The notes beneath the pieces were generated by a model. The model saw nothing but the letters and a program-made list of their open reading frames with translations, was not told where the DNA came from and did no database searches. Made by a program: the position numbers and the translations under genes. From Amycolatopsis tucumanensis (GTDB lineage: Bacteria > Actinomycetota > Actinomycetes > Mycobacteriales > Pseudonocardiaceae), in assembly GCF_021654135.1 (NCBI RefSeq), contig NZ_JAKGSD010000020.1, positions 9,171-68,673 of the forward strand: a DNA stretch of 59,503 nucleotides, written 5' to 3'. Positions 24,287 through 33,371 of this stretch are shown piece after piece (position 1 is the first letter of the stretch; each line of letters opens with the position of its first letter).

Positions 24287-24748
24287 ATGAACACGGCATG
24301 GGTGGTTCAGGCGGGCGAGGTGGAGACCGTGGAGCGGCCGGCGTTGTGGCTCCTGGCCGACGCTAGTCACACCGGCGGGGTGCTGGGCGCGAACCGGCTC
24401 CACCTCGAAGCCGGCGAGCCCGGGACGAAGCCGCACTACCACGCCCGCTCTGCGGAGGCGTTCTACGTGCTCGACGGGGCGCTGCGGATGTTGATCGACA
24501 CCGAGGTGGTGACCGTGGGCCGGGGCGGTTACGTCGTGGTGCCCGCGGGTGTGCGGCACGCGTTCGCCGCCGCGCCGGACCGCCCGGCGGACGTTCTCGT
24601 GACGCTGGTGCCGGGCGTGGAGCGATTCGGCTACTTCCGCCGGCTGCCGGAGATCCTGCGCGGCGAACTCAGCGAGGACGAGGTCGCGCGGATCCACGAA
24701 CAGTACGACGTGCACTTCGTCGACGGCCCGGACTGGGACGCCGACTAG
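24287..24748 (+). CDS. Cupin domain-containing protein
   Basis: A 153-residue single-domain cupin. Cupin motif 1 is GTKPHYHARSAEAFYVLDG (metal-binding His/His/Glu), and motif 2 is GGYVVVPAGVRHAF with the last metal-ligand histidine. Relatives include quercetin dioxygenase-like and small-molecule-binding cupins, but the substrate cannot be assigned. ATG 24287 has GGAGGCGAG just upstream. It is the likely regulatory target of the divergent MarR gene. Confidence 0.85.
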   Translation: MNTAWVVQAGEVETVERPALWLLADASHTGGVLGANRLHLEAGEPGTKPHYHARSAEAFYVLDGALRMLIDTEVVTVGRGGYVVVPAGVRHAFAAAPDRPADVLVTLVPGVERFGYFRRLPEILRGELSEDEVARIHEQYDVHFVDGPDWDAD

Positions 24749-24987
24749 CCCCGGAAGCGGGACCCCGCGCCGGCCCGTGTGACACCGTCCGGCGGTGGTG
24801 CGCGCGCAGGTGATCGCGTCCCCCGGGAAAGTCCGGGAGCACCGCACAGCGCGCCGTCGACACGCGTGGGGGACTAACTTCCACCCCTCCGGGTAGTCAA
24901 GCGGCGACGCAGGCCACATTTCGCTGCTCTGTACATCAAAGTTCGGCGCACCTAAACTCAGGCTTCGGCTTCGTGGATGGAGGACGG
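24749..24987. other. Intergenic region before mntH
   Basis: A 239-bp gap without a gene. A weak TAAACT hexamer (24953-24958) could be the mntH -10. The interval 24800-24900 has several short GC stems (for example CCCGG/CCGGG around GAAAGT) and looks structured, but I could not match it to a manganese or other known riboswitch. Confidence 0.35.
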
Positions 24988-26226
24988 ATGGCGCTGACGG
25001 ACCAGCTCGGACCACGGCTCAAGCGGGTGCGCTCCGGCTCCCTGCTGCTCGGGCCCGCGTTCGTCGCCGCGATCGCCTACGTCGACCCGGGCAACGTCGC
25101 CTCCAACATCAGCGCCGGGGCCCAGTTCGGCTACCTGCTGGTGTGGGTGATCGTGGCCGCCAACCTGATGGCCGGGCTGGTCCAGTACCTGTCGGCGAAG
25201 CTGGGGCTGGTCACCGGCTTGTCCCTGCCGGAGAACCTGCGCGAGCGGATGCCCCGTGCCGCCCGCCTCGGCTACTGGGTGCAGGCCGAGACGGTCGCGA
25301 TCGCGACGGACCTGGCCGAGGTCGTCGGCGGCGCGATCGCCCTCTACCTGCTGTTCGACCTCCCGCTGCTGGCCGGCGGCGTGATCACCGGCGTGGTGTC
25401 GATGGTCCTGCTGCTGGTCCAGGACAAGCGTGGCCAGCGGCCGTTCGAGCGGGTCATCACCGGCCTGCTCGGCGTCATCGCGGTCGGGTTCCTGGCCAGC
25501 GTGTTCGTGGAACCGCCCTCCGCGGCGGACGCGGCGGCCGGGCTGGTCCCGCACTTCGCCGGCACCGAAAGCGTCCTGATCGCCGCCGCGATGCTCGGCG
25601 CCACCGTCATGCCGCACGCCGTCTACCTGCACTCCGGGCTCGCCCGCGACCGGCACGGCAAGGTCGAGGGCGCGCGCCAGTCGCGCCTGCTGCGGATCAC
25701 CCGCTTCGACGTCGGCCTGGCGATGCTGCTGGCGGGCGCGGTGAACCTGTCGATGGTGCTGCTGGCCGCCACGAACATGCAGGGCCAGGAGGGCGTCGAC
25801 TCGATCGAAGGCGCGCACGCCGCCGTCGGGGACACGCTCGGGCCGGCCGTCGCGCTGCTGTTCGCGATCGGGCTGCTGGCCTCCGGCCTGGCTTCGACGT
25901 CGGTGGGCGCCTACGCCGGCGCGATGATCATGCAGGGCCTGCTGCGCAAGAAGATCCCGCTGCTGCTGCGGCGGCTGATCACGCTGCTGCCCGCGATCGT
26001 GGTGCTCGCGATCGGGGTGGACCCCAGCCGCGCGCTGGTGGTGTCCCAGGTGGTGCTGTCCTTCGGCATCCCGTTCGCGCTGGTGCCGCTGGTGCGGCTG
26101 ACCAGCGACCGCGGGCTGATGGGCACCGCCGCGAACCACCGCGTAACCACGACGCTGGCGTGGGTGATCGCCGCCGTCATCATCACCCTCAACGTGGCGC
26201 TGATCTACCTCACGTTCGCGGGCTGA
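24988..26226 (+). CDS. mntH: Nramp family divalent metal (Mn2+/Fe2+) transporter
   Basis: Proton-coupled importer of Mn2+ and related metals with eleven helices, 412 residues. The metal-binding motif in helix 1 is YVDPGNVASN (DPGN), and helix 6 has ATVMPHAVYLHSGL (the MPH motif). Both are required for transport in the Nramp family. ATG 24988 has GGAGG 4 nt upstream; GTG 24973 is an in-frame alternative without a ribosome site. The kinase gene follows 62 bp later. Confidence 0.93.
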   Translation: MALTDQLGPRLKRVRSGSLLLGPAFVAAIAYVDPGNVASNISAGAQFGYLLVWVIVAANLMAGLVQYLSAKLGLVTGLSLPENLRERMPRAARLGYWVQAETVAIATDLAEVVGGAIALYLLFDLPLLAGGVITGVVSMVLLLVQDKRGQRPFERVITGLLGVIAVGFLASVFVEPPSAADAAAGLVPHFAGTESVLIAAAMLGATVMPHAVYLHSGLARDRHGKVEGARQSRLLRITRFDVGLAMLLAGAVNLSMVLLAATNMQGQEGVDSIEGAHAAVGDTLGPAVALLFAIGLLASGLASTSVGAYAGAMIMQGLLRKKIPLLLRRLITLLPAIVVLAIGVDPSRALVVSQVVLSFGIPFALVPLVRLTSDRGLMGTAANHRVTTTLAWVIAAVIITLNVALIYLTFAG

Positions 26227-26288
26227 CACCGGAACCGTTCGGCTCCCGCGACGGTCGGACTAGCATCCCGCTGTCCCGAATAGCCGCG

Positions 26289-27785
26289 ATGACCGGAGCC
26301 ACGTTGACCGAAGAGCAGACCCAGCAGACGACGCCGCGCCCGTCCGGACCACGGGTGGTGGCCGGCCGCTACGCGCTCCTCGGCGAGCTGGGCCGGGGCG
26401 GGCACGGCGTCGTGTGGCGCGCGCAGGACCAGGTGATCGGCCGCCAGGTCGCGATCAAGGAGCTGCGCCTGCCCGACGGCGCCGAGGACACCGTCTTCAC
26501 CGAGCGGGTGCTGCGCGAGGTGCGCACCGCGGGCAGGCTGAACGACCCGGCCATCGTCACGGTCTTCGACGTGGTCTCCGAAGACGGGGCCACCTACATC
26601 GTGATGGAGCTGGTCGAGGCGCCCACGCTGGGCGACCTGGTGCGCCACCACGGCGCGCTGCCGCCGCAGCAGGTGGCCTCGATCGGGCAGCAGGTGCTCT
26701 CCGCGCTGCAGGCCGCGCACGAGGCCGGCATCGTGCACCGCGACGTCAAGCCCGGCAACATCATGGTCGGCGCGAACGGGCGGGTGAAGCTCACCGACTT
26801 CGGCATCGCCACCGCGATCGACGACCCGCGGCTGACCTCGAGCGGCACGATCGTGGGCTCACCGGCGTTCATGGCGCCGGAGCGGCTCGACGGGCGGGAG
26901 GCGCTGCCCGACTCCGACCTGTGGTCCCTGGGCGCGACGCTGTTCCTGGCCGTCGAGGGCAAGTCCGCGTTCGACCGCCCGACCACCGCGGCGACCATGA
27001 ACGCGATCCTCACCGAGGTGCCCTACCTGACCCGGGTCCAGGGCCCGCTGGCCTCGGCGATCATGGGCCTGCTGGTGGCCAAGCCGGAGGGCCGGATCTC
27101 CGCCGCCCAGGCCGCGCACCTGCTCGGCATCGCCGCCCAGAACACCCCGCCCGGCGGCATCGCCACCGCGGTCCACAACGGACCACCGCCGACGCAGTTC
27201 GCCCCGGCGCCGCACCGCACCGGCCGCCGCGGCCTGTGGGCCACCGCGGGCGCCGTCCTCGGCGTCGTGCTGCTGGCCGGCGGTTTCCTGGCCGGCCAGT
27301 GGTGGGCGACCGAGGCGGAGGACCCGGCGATGCTGCCGACCATGACCTACGGGACCGGCGGCGACCTGGACTTCGACGCCGGCAGCGCCTACCGCTGCTA
27401 CAACGGGCGCCTGGACCCCGGCTACGCCATCGGCAGCGACAACCAGGTCGACTGCGACAAGGCGCACGAGCTGGAGCTCTACGACGAGAACGACAGCCTC
27501 GGCAACACGAACTCCGGCGACAGCGACGCGAGCTACGTCGCCTACCCGGGCGCCGACGCCCTGCGCCGCTACGCCGAGTCCTTCTGCGCCCTGAGCTTCC
27601 ACTCCACGACCATCGACGCCGACGCCCGCGCCGGCCTCAGCTACCGCGCGCTCGTGCCGGCACAGGCCGAGTGGGAGGCCACGCCGGAGCAGTCCTACAA
27701 CGACCCGTCACGCAGCATCTACTGCCTGGTGTCGAAGAAGGGCGGCGGCCAGCTCACCGAGGCGGTCACGCTGAAGGTGCGCTGA
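26289..27785 (+). CDS. Membrane serine/threonine protein kinase
   Basis: A 498-residue Pkn-type kinase. The N-terminal catalytic domain (about 25-280) has LGRGGHGVVW (glycine loop), QVAIKEL (ATP lysine), IVHRDVKPGNIMV (catalytic loop), DFGIA (DFG) and a GSPAFMAPE activation segment. A Pro-rich linker and one membrane helix (about 318-340) follow. The extracytoplasmic domain begins near YRCYNGRLDPGYAIGS and has four cysteines, a C-x-n-C/H pattern like the septum-formation (DUF4190/Septum_form) domains. ATG 26289 was chosen as the start. The phosphorylation targets are unknown. Confidence 0.88.
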   Translation: MTGATLTEEQTQQTTPRPSGPRVVAGRYALLGELGRGGHGVVWRAQDQVIGRQVAIKELRLPDGAEDTVFTERVLREVRTAGRLNDPAIVTVFDVVSEDGATYIVMELVEAPTLGDLVRHHGALPPQQVASIGQQVLSALQAAHEAGIVHRDVKPGNIMVGANGRVKLTDFGIATAIDDPRLTSSGTIVGSPAFMAPERLDGREALPDSDLWSLGATLFLAVEGKSAFDRPTTAATMNAILTEVPYLTRVQGPLASAIMGLLVAKPEGRISAAQAAHLLGIAAQNTPPGGIATAVHNGPPPTQFAPAPHRTGRRGLWATAGAVLGVVLLAGGFLAGQWWATEAEDPAMLPTMTYGTGGDLDFDAGSAYRCYNGRLDPGYAIGSDNQVDCDKAHELELYDENDSLGNTNSGDSDASYVAYPGADALRRYAESFCALSFHSTTIDADARAGLSYRALVPAQAEWEATPEQSYNDPSRSIYCLVSKKGGGQLTEAVTLKVR

Positions 27786-27914
27786 CACAAAAGGTTACGG
27801 CGGAAGATCACCTGGTCCAGCGATTCTCCGGCCGGTGGTGGCCCTTTCCTGCGGATCATGCCGTTTTGGCAGGTCGGCACGAATATTCACAGCGTGAGGA
27901 GGTACCGTCAGAGC

Positions 27915-28928
27915 ATGTCCAACCCACCTTCGGCAGCGCCCGGGAGGCCCTTCGGGCGCGTGCTCACCGCGATGGTCACCCCCTTCGACGCGGACGGCGC
28001 AGTCGACCTGAAGCGGGCGCAGGAGCTCGCCGAGCACCTCGTGGAGCTGGGCAACGACGGCCTGGTCGTGAACGGCACCACCGGTGAGAGCCCGACCACG
28101 ACCGACGCCGAGAAGGCCGACCTGGTGCGCGCCGTGGCCGAGGCGGTCGGCGACCGCGCGACCGTGATCGCCGGCGCCGGGACCTACAACACCGCGCACA
28201 GCGTCGAACTGGTGCAGCAGGCCGAGAAGGCCGGCGCCCACGGCGTCCTGCTGGTCACGCCCTACTACTCGCGCCCGTCGCAAGCCGGCCTGTACGCGCA
28301 CTTCACGACGGTCGCCGACGCGACCGGCCTGCCGGTGATGCTCTACGACATCCCGCCGCGCTCGATCGTGCCGATCGAGGTCGACACACTGCGCCGCCTG
28401 GCCGAGCACCCGCGCATCCTGGCCGTCAAGGACGCCAAGGGCGACCTGCTGGCGGGCAGCGAGGTCATCGCCAACACCCACCTGGCCTACTACTCCGGCG
28501 ACGACGCGCTGAACCTGCCGTGGCTGTCGGTGGGCGCGGCCGGCGTGGTGAGCGTGATCGGGCACGTGGTGGCCGGCCGCATCCGGGCCATGATCGAGGC
28601 CTACGAGGACGGCGACACCTCCACCGCCCGCACCAACCACCGCGGCATGCTGCCCGTCTTCCGCGCCATGTCGCGCGTCGGCGGGGTCGTGTTCTCCAAG
28701 ACCGCGCTCGCGCTGCGCGGCCACCCGGTCGGCGGCCCGCGGCTGCCGATCGTGCCAGCCACCCCGGAGCAGGTCGAGGCGATCGCCACCGACCTCGCCC
28801 AGGCGGGGGTCCCCCTCGCGGAGTCCCCGTCGCCGGACTGGCACTCTTCCCGGGTGGCGCAGGCCGACTCCGCGGCGGCCTACGTCGCGCCGACCACTCA
28901 CACCAGCGTTGGGACCATTCACAGGTGA
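27915..28928 (+). CDS. dapA: 4-hydroxy-tetrahydrodipicolinate synthase
   Basis: First committed enzyme of the diaminopimelate/lysine pathway, condensing pyruvate and aspartate semialdehyde. The (beta-alpha)8 barrel has GLVVNGTTGESPT, PVMLYDIPPRS (catalytic tyrosine) and ILAVKDAKGD (Schiff-base lysine). The start at ATG 27915 gives 337 residues, about 30 more than usual because of a Ser/Thr/His-rich C-terminal tail. TACCGT (27903-27908) ends 6 nt before the ATG; a GAGGAGG at 27896 is also present. The stop overlaps the RNase J start by GTGA. Confidence 0.97.
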   Translation: MSNPPSAAPGRPFGRVLTAMVTPFDADGAVDLKRAQELAEHLVELGNDGLVVNGTTGESPTTTDAEKADLVRAVAEAVGDRATVIAGAGTYNTAHSVELVQQAEKAGAHGVLLVTPYYSRPSQAGLYAHFTTVADATGLPVMLYDIPPRSIVPIEVDTLRRLAEHPRILAVKDAKGDLLAGSEVIANTHLAYYSGDDALNLPWLSVGAAGVVSVIGHVVAGRIRAMIEAYEDGDTSTARTNHRGMLPVFRAMSRVGGVVFSKTALALRGHPVGGPRLPIVPATPEQVEAIATDLAQAGVPLAESPSPDWHSSRVAQADSAAAYVAPTTHTSVGTIHR

Positions 28929-30643
28929 ACCTGGCAGGACCCGGACCGACCAACAACCCACCCGCGCTGCCCGACGGCGGCCTGCGCGCGGTCGCCCTCG
29001 GCGGCATCGGCGAAGTCGGCCGGAACATGACCGTCTTCGAGTACGACGGCCGTCTCGTGATCGTCGACTGCGGGGTGCTCTTCCCCGAGGACGAGCAGCC
29101 CGGCGTCGACCTGATCCTGCCCGACTTCCGGGCGATCGAGGACCGGCTGTCCGACATCGAGGCCCTCGTGCTCACCCACGGCCACGAGGACCACATCGGC
29201 GCCGTGCCGTTCCTGCTGCGCCTGCGGCCGGACCTGCCGGTCTACGGCTCGCGGTTCACGCTCGCGCTGCTGGAGGCCAAGTGCAAGGAGCACCGGCAGC
29301 GGCCGAAGCTGATCGAGGTGACCGAGTCCGAGCGGCGCACGGTGGGCCCGTTCGAGCTGGAGTTCTTCGCGGTCAACCACTCGATCCCGGACGCGCTGGC
29401 GGTCGCGCTGCGCACCCCGGCCGGCGTGGTGCTGCACACCGGTGACATCAAGCTCGACCAGCTGCCGCTGGACAACCGCCTGACCGACCTGGCCGGGTTC
29501 TCCCGCCTCGGCGACGAGGGCGTCGACCTGCTGTGCATCGACTCGACCAACGCCGAGGTGCCCGGGTTCGTCACGCCGGAGCGGGACATCGGGCCGGTGC
29601 TCGACGACGTCATCGGGCACGTCACCCAGCGGGTGATCGTGGCCTGCTTCGCCAGCCACGTGCACCGCGTGCAGCAGGTGCTCGACGCGGCGGTCAAGCA
29701 CGGCCGCCGGGTCGCGTTCGTGGGCCGCTCGATGGTCCGCAACATGGGGATCGCCGCCGACCTCGGCCTGCTGAACATCCCCGAGGGCCTGCTGATCAAC
29801 CTGGACGAGGCCGTCAACCTGCCCGAGAGCCGGGTGCTGTTCGTGTCCACCGGGTCCCAGGGCGAGCCGCTGTCGGCGCTGTCCCGGATGGCGCGCGGCG
29901 AGCACCGGCAGATCTCGATCCGGGCCGGCGACACGGTCGTGCTGGCCAGCTCGCTGATCCCGGGCAACGAGACGGCGGTGTTCGGCGTGGTCAACGGCCT
30001 GGTCCGGCTCGGCGCGAACGTGGTGCACCAGGGCAACGCGAAGGTGCACGTGTCCGGCCACGCGTCGGCGGGGGAGCTGCTGTTCCTCTACAACGCGATC
30101 CGGCCGAGCAACGTCATGCCGGTGCACGGCGAGTGGCGGCACCTGCGGGCCAACGGCGCGCTGGCGATCCGCACCGGCGTGGCGCCGGAGAACGTCGTGC
30201 TGGCCGAGAACGGCGTGGTGGTCGACCTGGTGGACGGCCGGGCGCGCGCGACCGGGCGGGTCGAGGTCGGCCACGTCTACGTGGACGGCCTGTCGGTCGG
30301 TGACGTCGGCGAGTCGACCCTGTCCGACCGGCTGGTGCTCGGCGAGGGCGGGTTCATCGCGATCAACGTCGCGGTCGACTCGACCACCGGCCGCGCGGTG
30401 AGCACCCCGACGGTGTCCGGGCGCGGGTTCTCCGACGATCCGAAAGCACTCGATGCGGTGGTTCCGCTCGTGGAGATGGAGCTGTCCCGCACCGAGATCG
30501 AGGGCATCACCGACAGCCACCGGATCGCCCAGGCCGTGCGCCGTGTGGTGGGCCGATGGGTCGCCGAGACCTACCGGCGCCGCCCGATGATCGTGCCGAC
30601 CGTCATCCCGGTGACGTACGGACAGGCCGATCCGACAGCGTAG
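28925..30643 (+). CDS. rnj: Ribonuclease J
   Basis: Metallo-beta-lactamase/beta-CASP ribonuclease with 5'-3' exo- and endonuclease activity, central to mRNA decay and rRNA maturation. The zinc motif is LTHGHEDHIGAVPF, with later HTGDIKLD and VHVSGHAS. The beta-CASP region includes VSTGSQGEPLSALSRMA. It is 572 residues, standard for actinobacteria. The GTG start overlaps the dapA stop (dapA-rnj order as in mycobacteria), so the two are coupled. It acts together with PNPase, encoded about 20 kb upstream. Confidence 0.97.
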   Translation: MNLAGPGPTNNPPALPDGGLRAVALGGIGEVGRNMTVFEYDGRLVIVDCGVLFPEDEQPGVDLILPDFRAIEDRLSDIEALVLTHGHEDHIGAVPFLLRLRPDLPVYGSRFTLALLEAKCKEHRQRPKLIEVTESERRTVGPFELEFFAVNHSIPDALAVALRTPAGVVLHTGDIKLDQLPLDNRLTDLAGFSRLGDEGVDLLCIDSTNAEVPGFVTPERDIGPVLDDVIGHVTQRVIVACFASHVHRVQQVLDAAVKHGRRVAFVGRSMVRNMGIAADLGLLNIPEGLLINLDEAVNLPESRVLFVSTGSQGEPLSALSRMARGEHRQISIRAGDTVVLASSLIPGNETAVFGVVNGLVRLGANVVHQGNAKVHVSGHASAGELLFLYNAIRPSNVMPVHGEWRHLRANGALAIRTGVAPENVVLAENGVVVDLVDGRARATGRVEVGHVYVDGLSVGDVGESTLSDRLVLGEGGFIAINVAVDSTTGRAVSTPTVSGRGFSDDPKALDAVVPLVEMELSRTEIEGITDSHRIAQAVRRVVGRWVAETYRRRPMIVPTVIPVTYGQADPTA

Positions 30644-30710
30644 GTAATCTCCGTCACTGCCCTTAACCTGGATCTCGTCCTGGCGAGCGATCCAGCGGAG
30701 GCGGTGCGAG

Positions 30711-32330
30711 GTGGGCCGACATTCGTCTCCTGCCCGGCGGCGGCCGCGGCGGGTGTGGGTGATGGCCGGTGTCCTCGTGCTGCTGGGCGGAGCCGGCTGG
30801 ATCGCCGCGGACGTGGCGCGTGACCAGGGCGGCTGCGACCGGCCCGCGGTGGTGCGGGTCGCCGCCGCGCCGGGGGTCGCCCCGGCGGTGGCGCAGGTCG
30901 CCCGCCGGGTGGCGCAGACCGAGTGCGCGGCCTTCGAGGTCAACGCCGTCGACTCGGCGGCGGTCGCGCAGTCGCTGGCCCTGCCCGGCGGCGAGATCCG
31001 CCCGGACGTGTGGATCCCGGAATCGACGCTGCAGCTGCGGCGGGCGAAGGGGGTGGGCGCGAGCGGGATCGCGGGCGGCACCAGCATCGCCAGCTCACCG
31101 GTGGTGTTCGCGCTGACCGAGGAGGCCGCGGCCGGCCTCGGCTGGCCGGGCCGCGCGCCGGCCTGGTCGGACGTGCTCGGCGCGCCCGGCCTGGCGCTCG
31201 GCGTGCCCGACCCGGGGCGGGACCCGGCCGGTCTGTCCGCGCTGATCGGCATCCGGGCCGCGGTGCCCGCCGCGGACGCCTACGCCGCCACGCTGCGCCG
31301 GCTGTCGCCGAACGCGGTGCCCACCACCGACGACCTGTTCGCGCGGCTGGCCGACCGGACCCTCGCCGGGTTCCCGGTGTCGGAGAACGCGTTGCTGCGC
31401 TACAACGTGCGCAACGGCGTCGCGGGCACCCAGAGCGGGCTGGTCGCGACCTACCAGCCGCAGGCGCCCGCGCTGGACTACCCGTTCGCCGTGCTCGGCG
31501 GCGCCGGGGAGGCGCAGCGCACGGCCGCCGGGGCGCTGCTGTCCGCGCTGCTGGGCCTGGAGGGGTCGAACGCACTGGCCAACGCCGGGTTCCGCACGCC
31601 CGACGGCCGGTACCTGCGCGACGGCGCGGCGCAGAACGTCAGCGACCGCACCCTGCCCTCGCCCGCGGTGCCGACCGACGCCGACGTCGACGCGCTGCTC
31701 GGGCAGTGGGCGCGGATCAACTCCAGCTCGCGGGCGCGGGTGCTGATCGACGTGTCGGGGTCGATGGACGTCGAGGTGCCGGGCACCGGGCAGACCCGCA
31801 TGCAGCTGACCACCGACGCGGCCGCGCGGGCGTTGTCGCTGTTCAAGCCGACGTCGGAGAGCAGCGTGTGGGAGTTCGCCACGCACCTGGACGGCGACCG
31901 CGACTACCGCGAGGTGCTGCCGATGCGGCCGGTGAGCGACCACCTGGCGTCCGGGGCGGCGGACCGGTTGCGCGCCATCCAGGCCACGCCGGACGGGGAC
32001 ACCGGGCTGTACGACACGGTGCTGGCCGCGTACCGGCTGGCGTCGGCGGAGTGGCAGGCGGGGCGGCTCAACCTGGTGATCGTGCTGACCGACGGGCGCA
32101 ACGACGACGCGGACGGCATCAGCCGGGACGCGCTGGTCGCGGAGCTGGCGAAGCTCGCCGACCCGGCGCGGCCGGTGGCGATCATCGGCATCGGGATCGG
32201 CCCGGACGTGGACGTGGACGAGCTGGCGGCCATCACCACGCCCACCGGCGGTCAGACGTTCGCCGCGCCCGATCCGGCGCGGATCACCGACGTGTTCTAC
32301 GGCGCGCTGGCCCGGCTCACCGGCGCCTGA
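30711..32330 (+). CDS. Membrane-anchored substrate-binding plus von Willebrand A protein
   Basis: A 539-residue extracytoplasmic protein. It has an Arg-rich cytosolic end, one N-terminal membrane helix (about 14-35), then an extracellular-type periplasmic-binding-like domain (about 45-310). The C-terminal vWA domain (about 340-525) carries an intact MIDAS metal site, VLIDVSGSMDVEV (DxSxS), and ends with LVIVLTDGRND. vWA plus solute-binding architecture is known in actinobacterial envelope proteins; the ligand is unknown. The start is GTG at 30711 after GGTGCGAG. Confidence 0.8.
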   Translation: MGRHSSPARRRPRRVWVMAGVLVLLGGAGWIAADVARDQGGCDRPAVVRVAAAPGVAPAVAQVARRVAQTECAAFEVNAVDSAAVAQSLALPGGEIRPDVWIPESTLQLRRAKGVGASGIAGGTSIASSPVVFALTEEAAAGLGWPGRAPAWSDVLGAPGLALGVPDPGRDPAGLSALIGIRAAVPAADAYAATLRRLSPNAVPTTDDLFARLADRTLAGFPVSENALLRYNVRNGVAGTQSGLVATYQPQAPALDYPFAVLGGAGEAQRTAAGALLSALLGLEGSNALANAGFRTPDGRYLRDGAAQNVSDRTLPSPAVPTDADVDALLGQWARINSSSRARVLIDVSGSMDVEVPGTGQTRMQLTTDAAARALSLFKPTSESSVWEFATHLDGDRDYREVLPMRPVSDHLASGAADRLRAIQATPDGDTGLYDTVLAAYRLASAEWQAGRLNLVIVLTDGRNDDADGISRDALVAELAKLADPARPVAIIGIGIGPDVDVDELAAITTPTGGQTFAAPDPARITDVFYGALARLTGA

Positions 32331-32417
32331 ACCACGCGGACGGCGAGCGAGACAGATTCGCCGCCGGTGCTCTCACTTCGGCCCGGCCGACGGGTGCCTT
32401 TGTTAGCGTCGGCGGAC

Positions 32418-33371
32418 GTGGAAGCAGTGGTGATCAAGGAGTTCGGCGGGCCGGAGGGCCTGGCCGTGGTGGACCTTCCCGCGCCCGAGCCCGCGGCCGG
32501 GCAGGTGCTGATCGAGACCGAGGCGATCGGGGTCGGTGGCGTGGACGCGGTGATTCGCCGCGGCGCGCTCGCCGCCCACGGGTTCGCGGCCGGGCACATC
32601 CCGGGCGGTGAGGTGGCCGGCACCGTGATCGCGGTCGGCGACGGGGTCGACGGGGCCCTGCTGGGCCGGCGCGTGTGGGGGTTCACCGGCACCGGCGGCG
32701 GGTATGTCGAACGAGCGGTGGTGCCGGCCGGGGAGGTGCTGCCGCTGCCCGCCGGTCTGTCCACGGTGGACGCGGTGGCGCTCGGGAGTTCCGGTGTGGT
32801 GGCGCATTTCGCGCTCACGCGCGCCGGGTTCGCGACGGGCGAGTCGGTGCTGGTGCGAGGTGCGGCCGGCAGCATCGGGCTCACCGCGGTCCAGCTCGCG
32901 GCGCGCGGTGGCGCCGGTGCGGTGGCGGTCACGACGTCGTCGGCCGCGCGAGGCGAGCGGCTGCGCGAGCTGGGCGCGACGCACGTGCTGGACCGCTCCG
33001 GCGCGGGCGGCGCGGGGTTCGACGTGATCGTCGACGTCGTCGCCGGCCCGGACTTCCCGGACTTCGTCGGCAAGCTCGGCCCCAACGGGCGGGCGGTGCT
33101 GGTCGGCGTGGTCGGCGGCCCGCCCGCCGACTTCGGCGCGGCGCTGATGGCCGGATTCCGGAAGTCGTTGTCGGTGGCCACCTTCAGCGCCGACACGGTG
33201 CCCGCTGCCGAGCGGCGCACCGTCCGCGCCGCGCAGTTCGCCGCCGCGGCACGCGGGGAGCTGCGCACGGTCGTGCACGAGGTGCTGTCGCTGGCCGAGG
33301 CCGGGCTCGCGCACCGGAAGATGGACAGCGGCGAGGTGTTCGGCCGGATCGTGCTGACGCCGTCCCGCTAG
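32418..33371 (+). CDS. Zinc-independent medium-chain dehydrogenase/reductase (quinone reductase type)
   Basis: NADPH-dependent MDR oxidoreductase, 317 residues. The Rossmann motif VRGAAGSIGLTAVQLAARGG (A/GxxGxxG) is clear and the zinc-ligand cysteines of alcohol dehydrogenases are absent, placing it with quinone oxidoreductases. GTG 32418 follows TAGCGT (32404-32409) by 8 nt. Its TAG stop shares the palindrome CTAG (33368-33371) with the stop of the convergent cupin gene. Confidence 0.85.
   Translation: MEAVVIKEFGGPEGLAVVDLPAPEPAAGQVLIETEAIGVGGVDAVIRRGALAAHGFAAGHIPGGEVAGTVIAVGDGVDGALLGRRVWGFTGTGGGYVERAVVPAGEVLPLPAGLSTVDAVALGSSGVVAHFALTRAGFATGESVLVRGAAGSIGLTAVQLAARGGAGAVAVTTSSAARGERLRELGATHVLDRSGAGGAGFDVIVDVVAGPDFPDFVGKLGPNGRAVLVGVVGGPPADFGAALMAGFRKSLSVATFSADTVPAAERRTVRAAQFAAAARGELRTVVHEVLSLAEAGLAHRKMDSGEVFGRIVLTPSR

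Noticed and set aside
24800..24960. Manganese or cobalamin riboswitch before mntH
   Set aside because: GGGAAAGTCCGGG and CACAGCG are suggestive, but the core motifs of these riboswitches are not all present.
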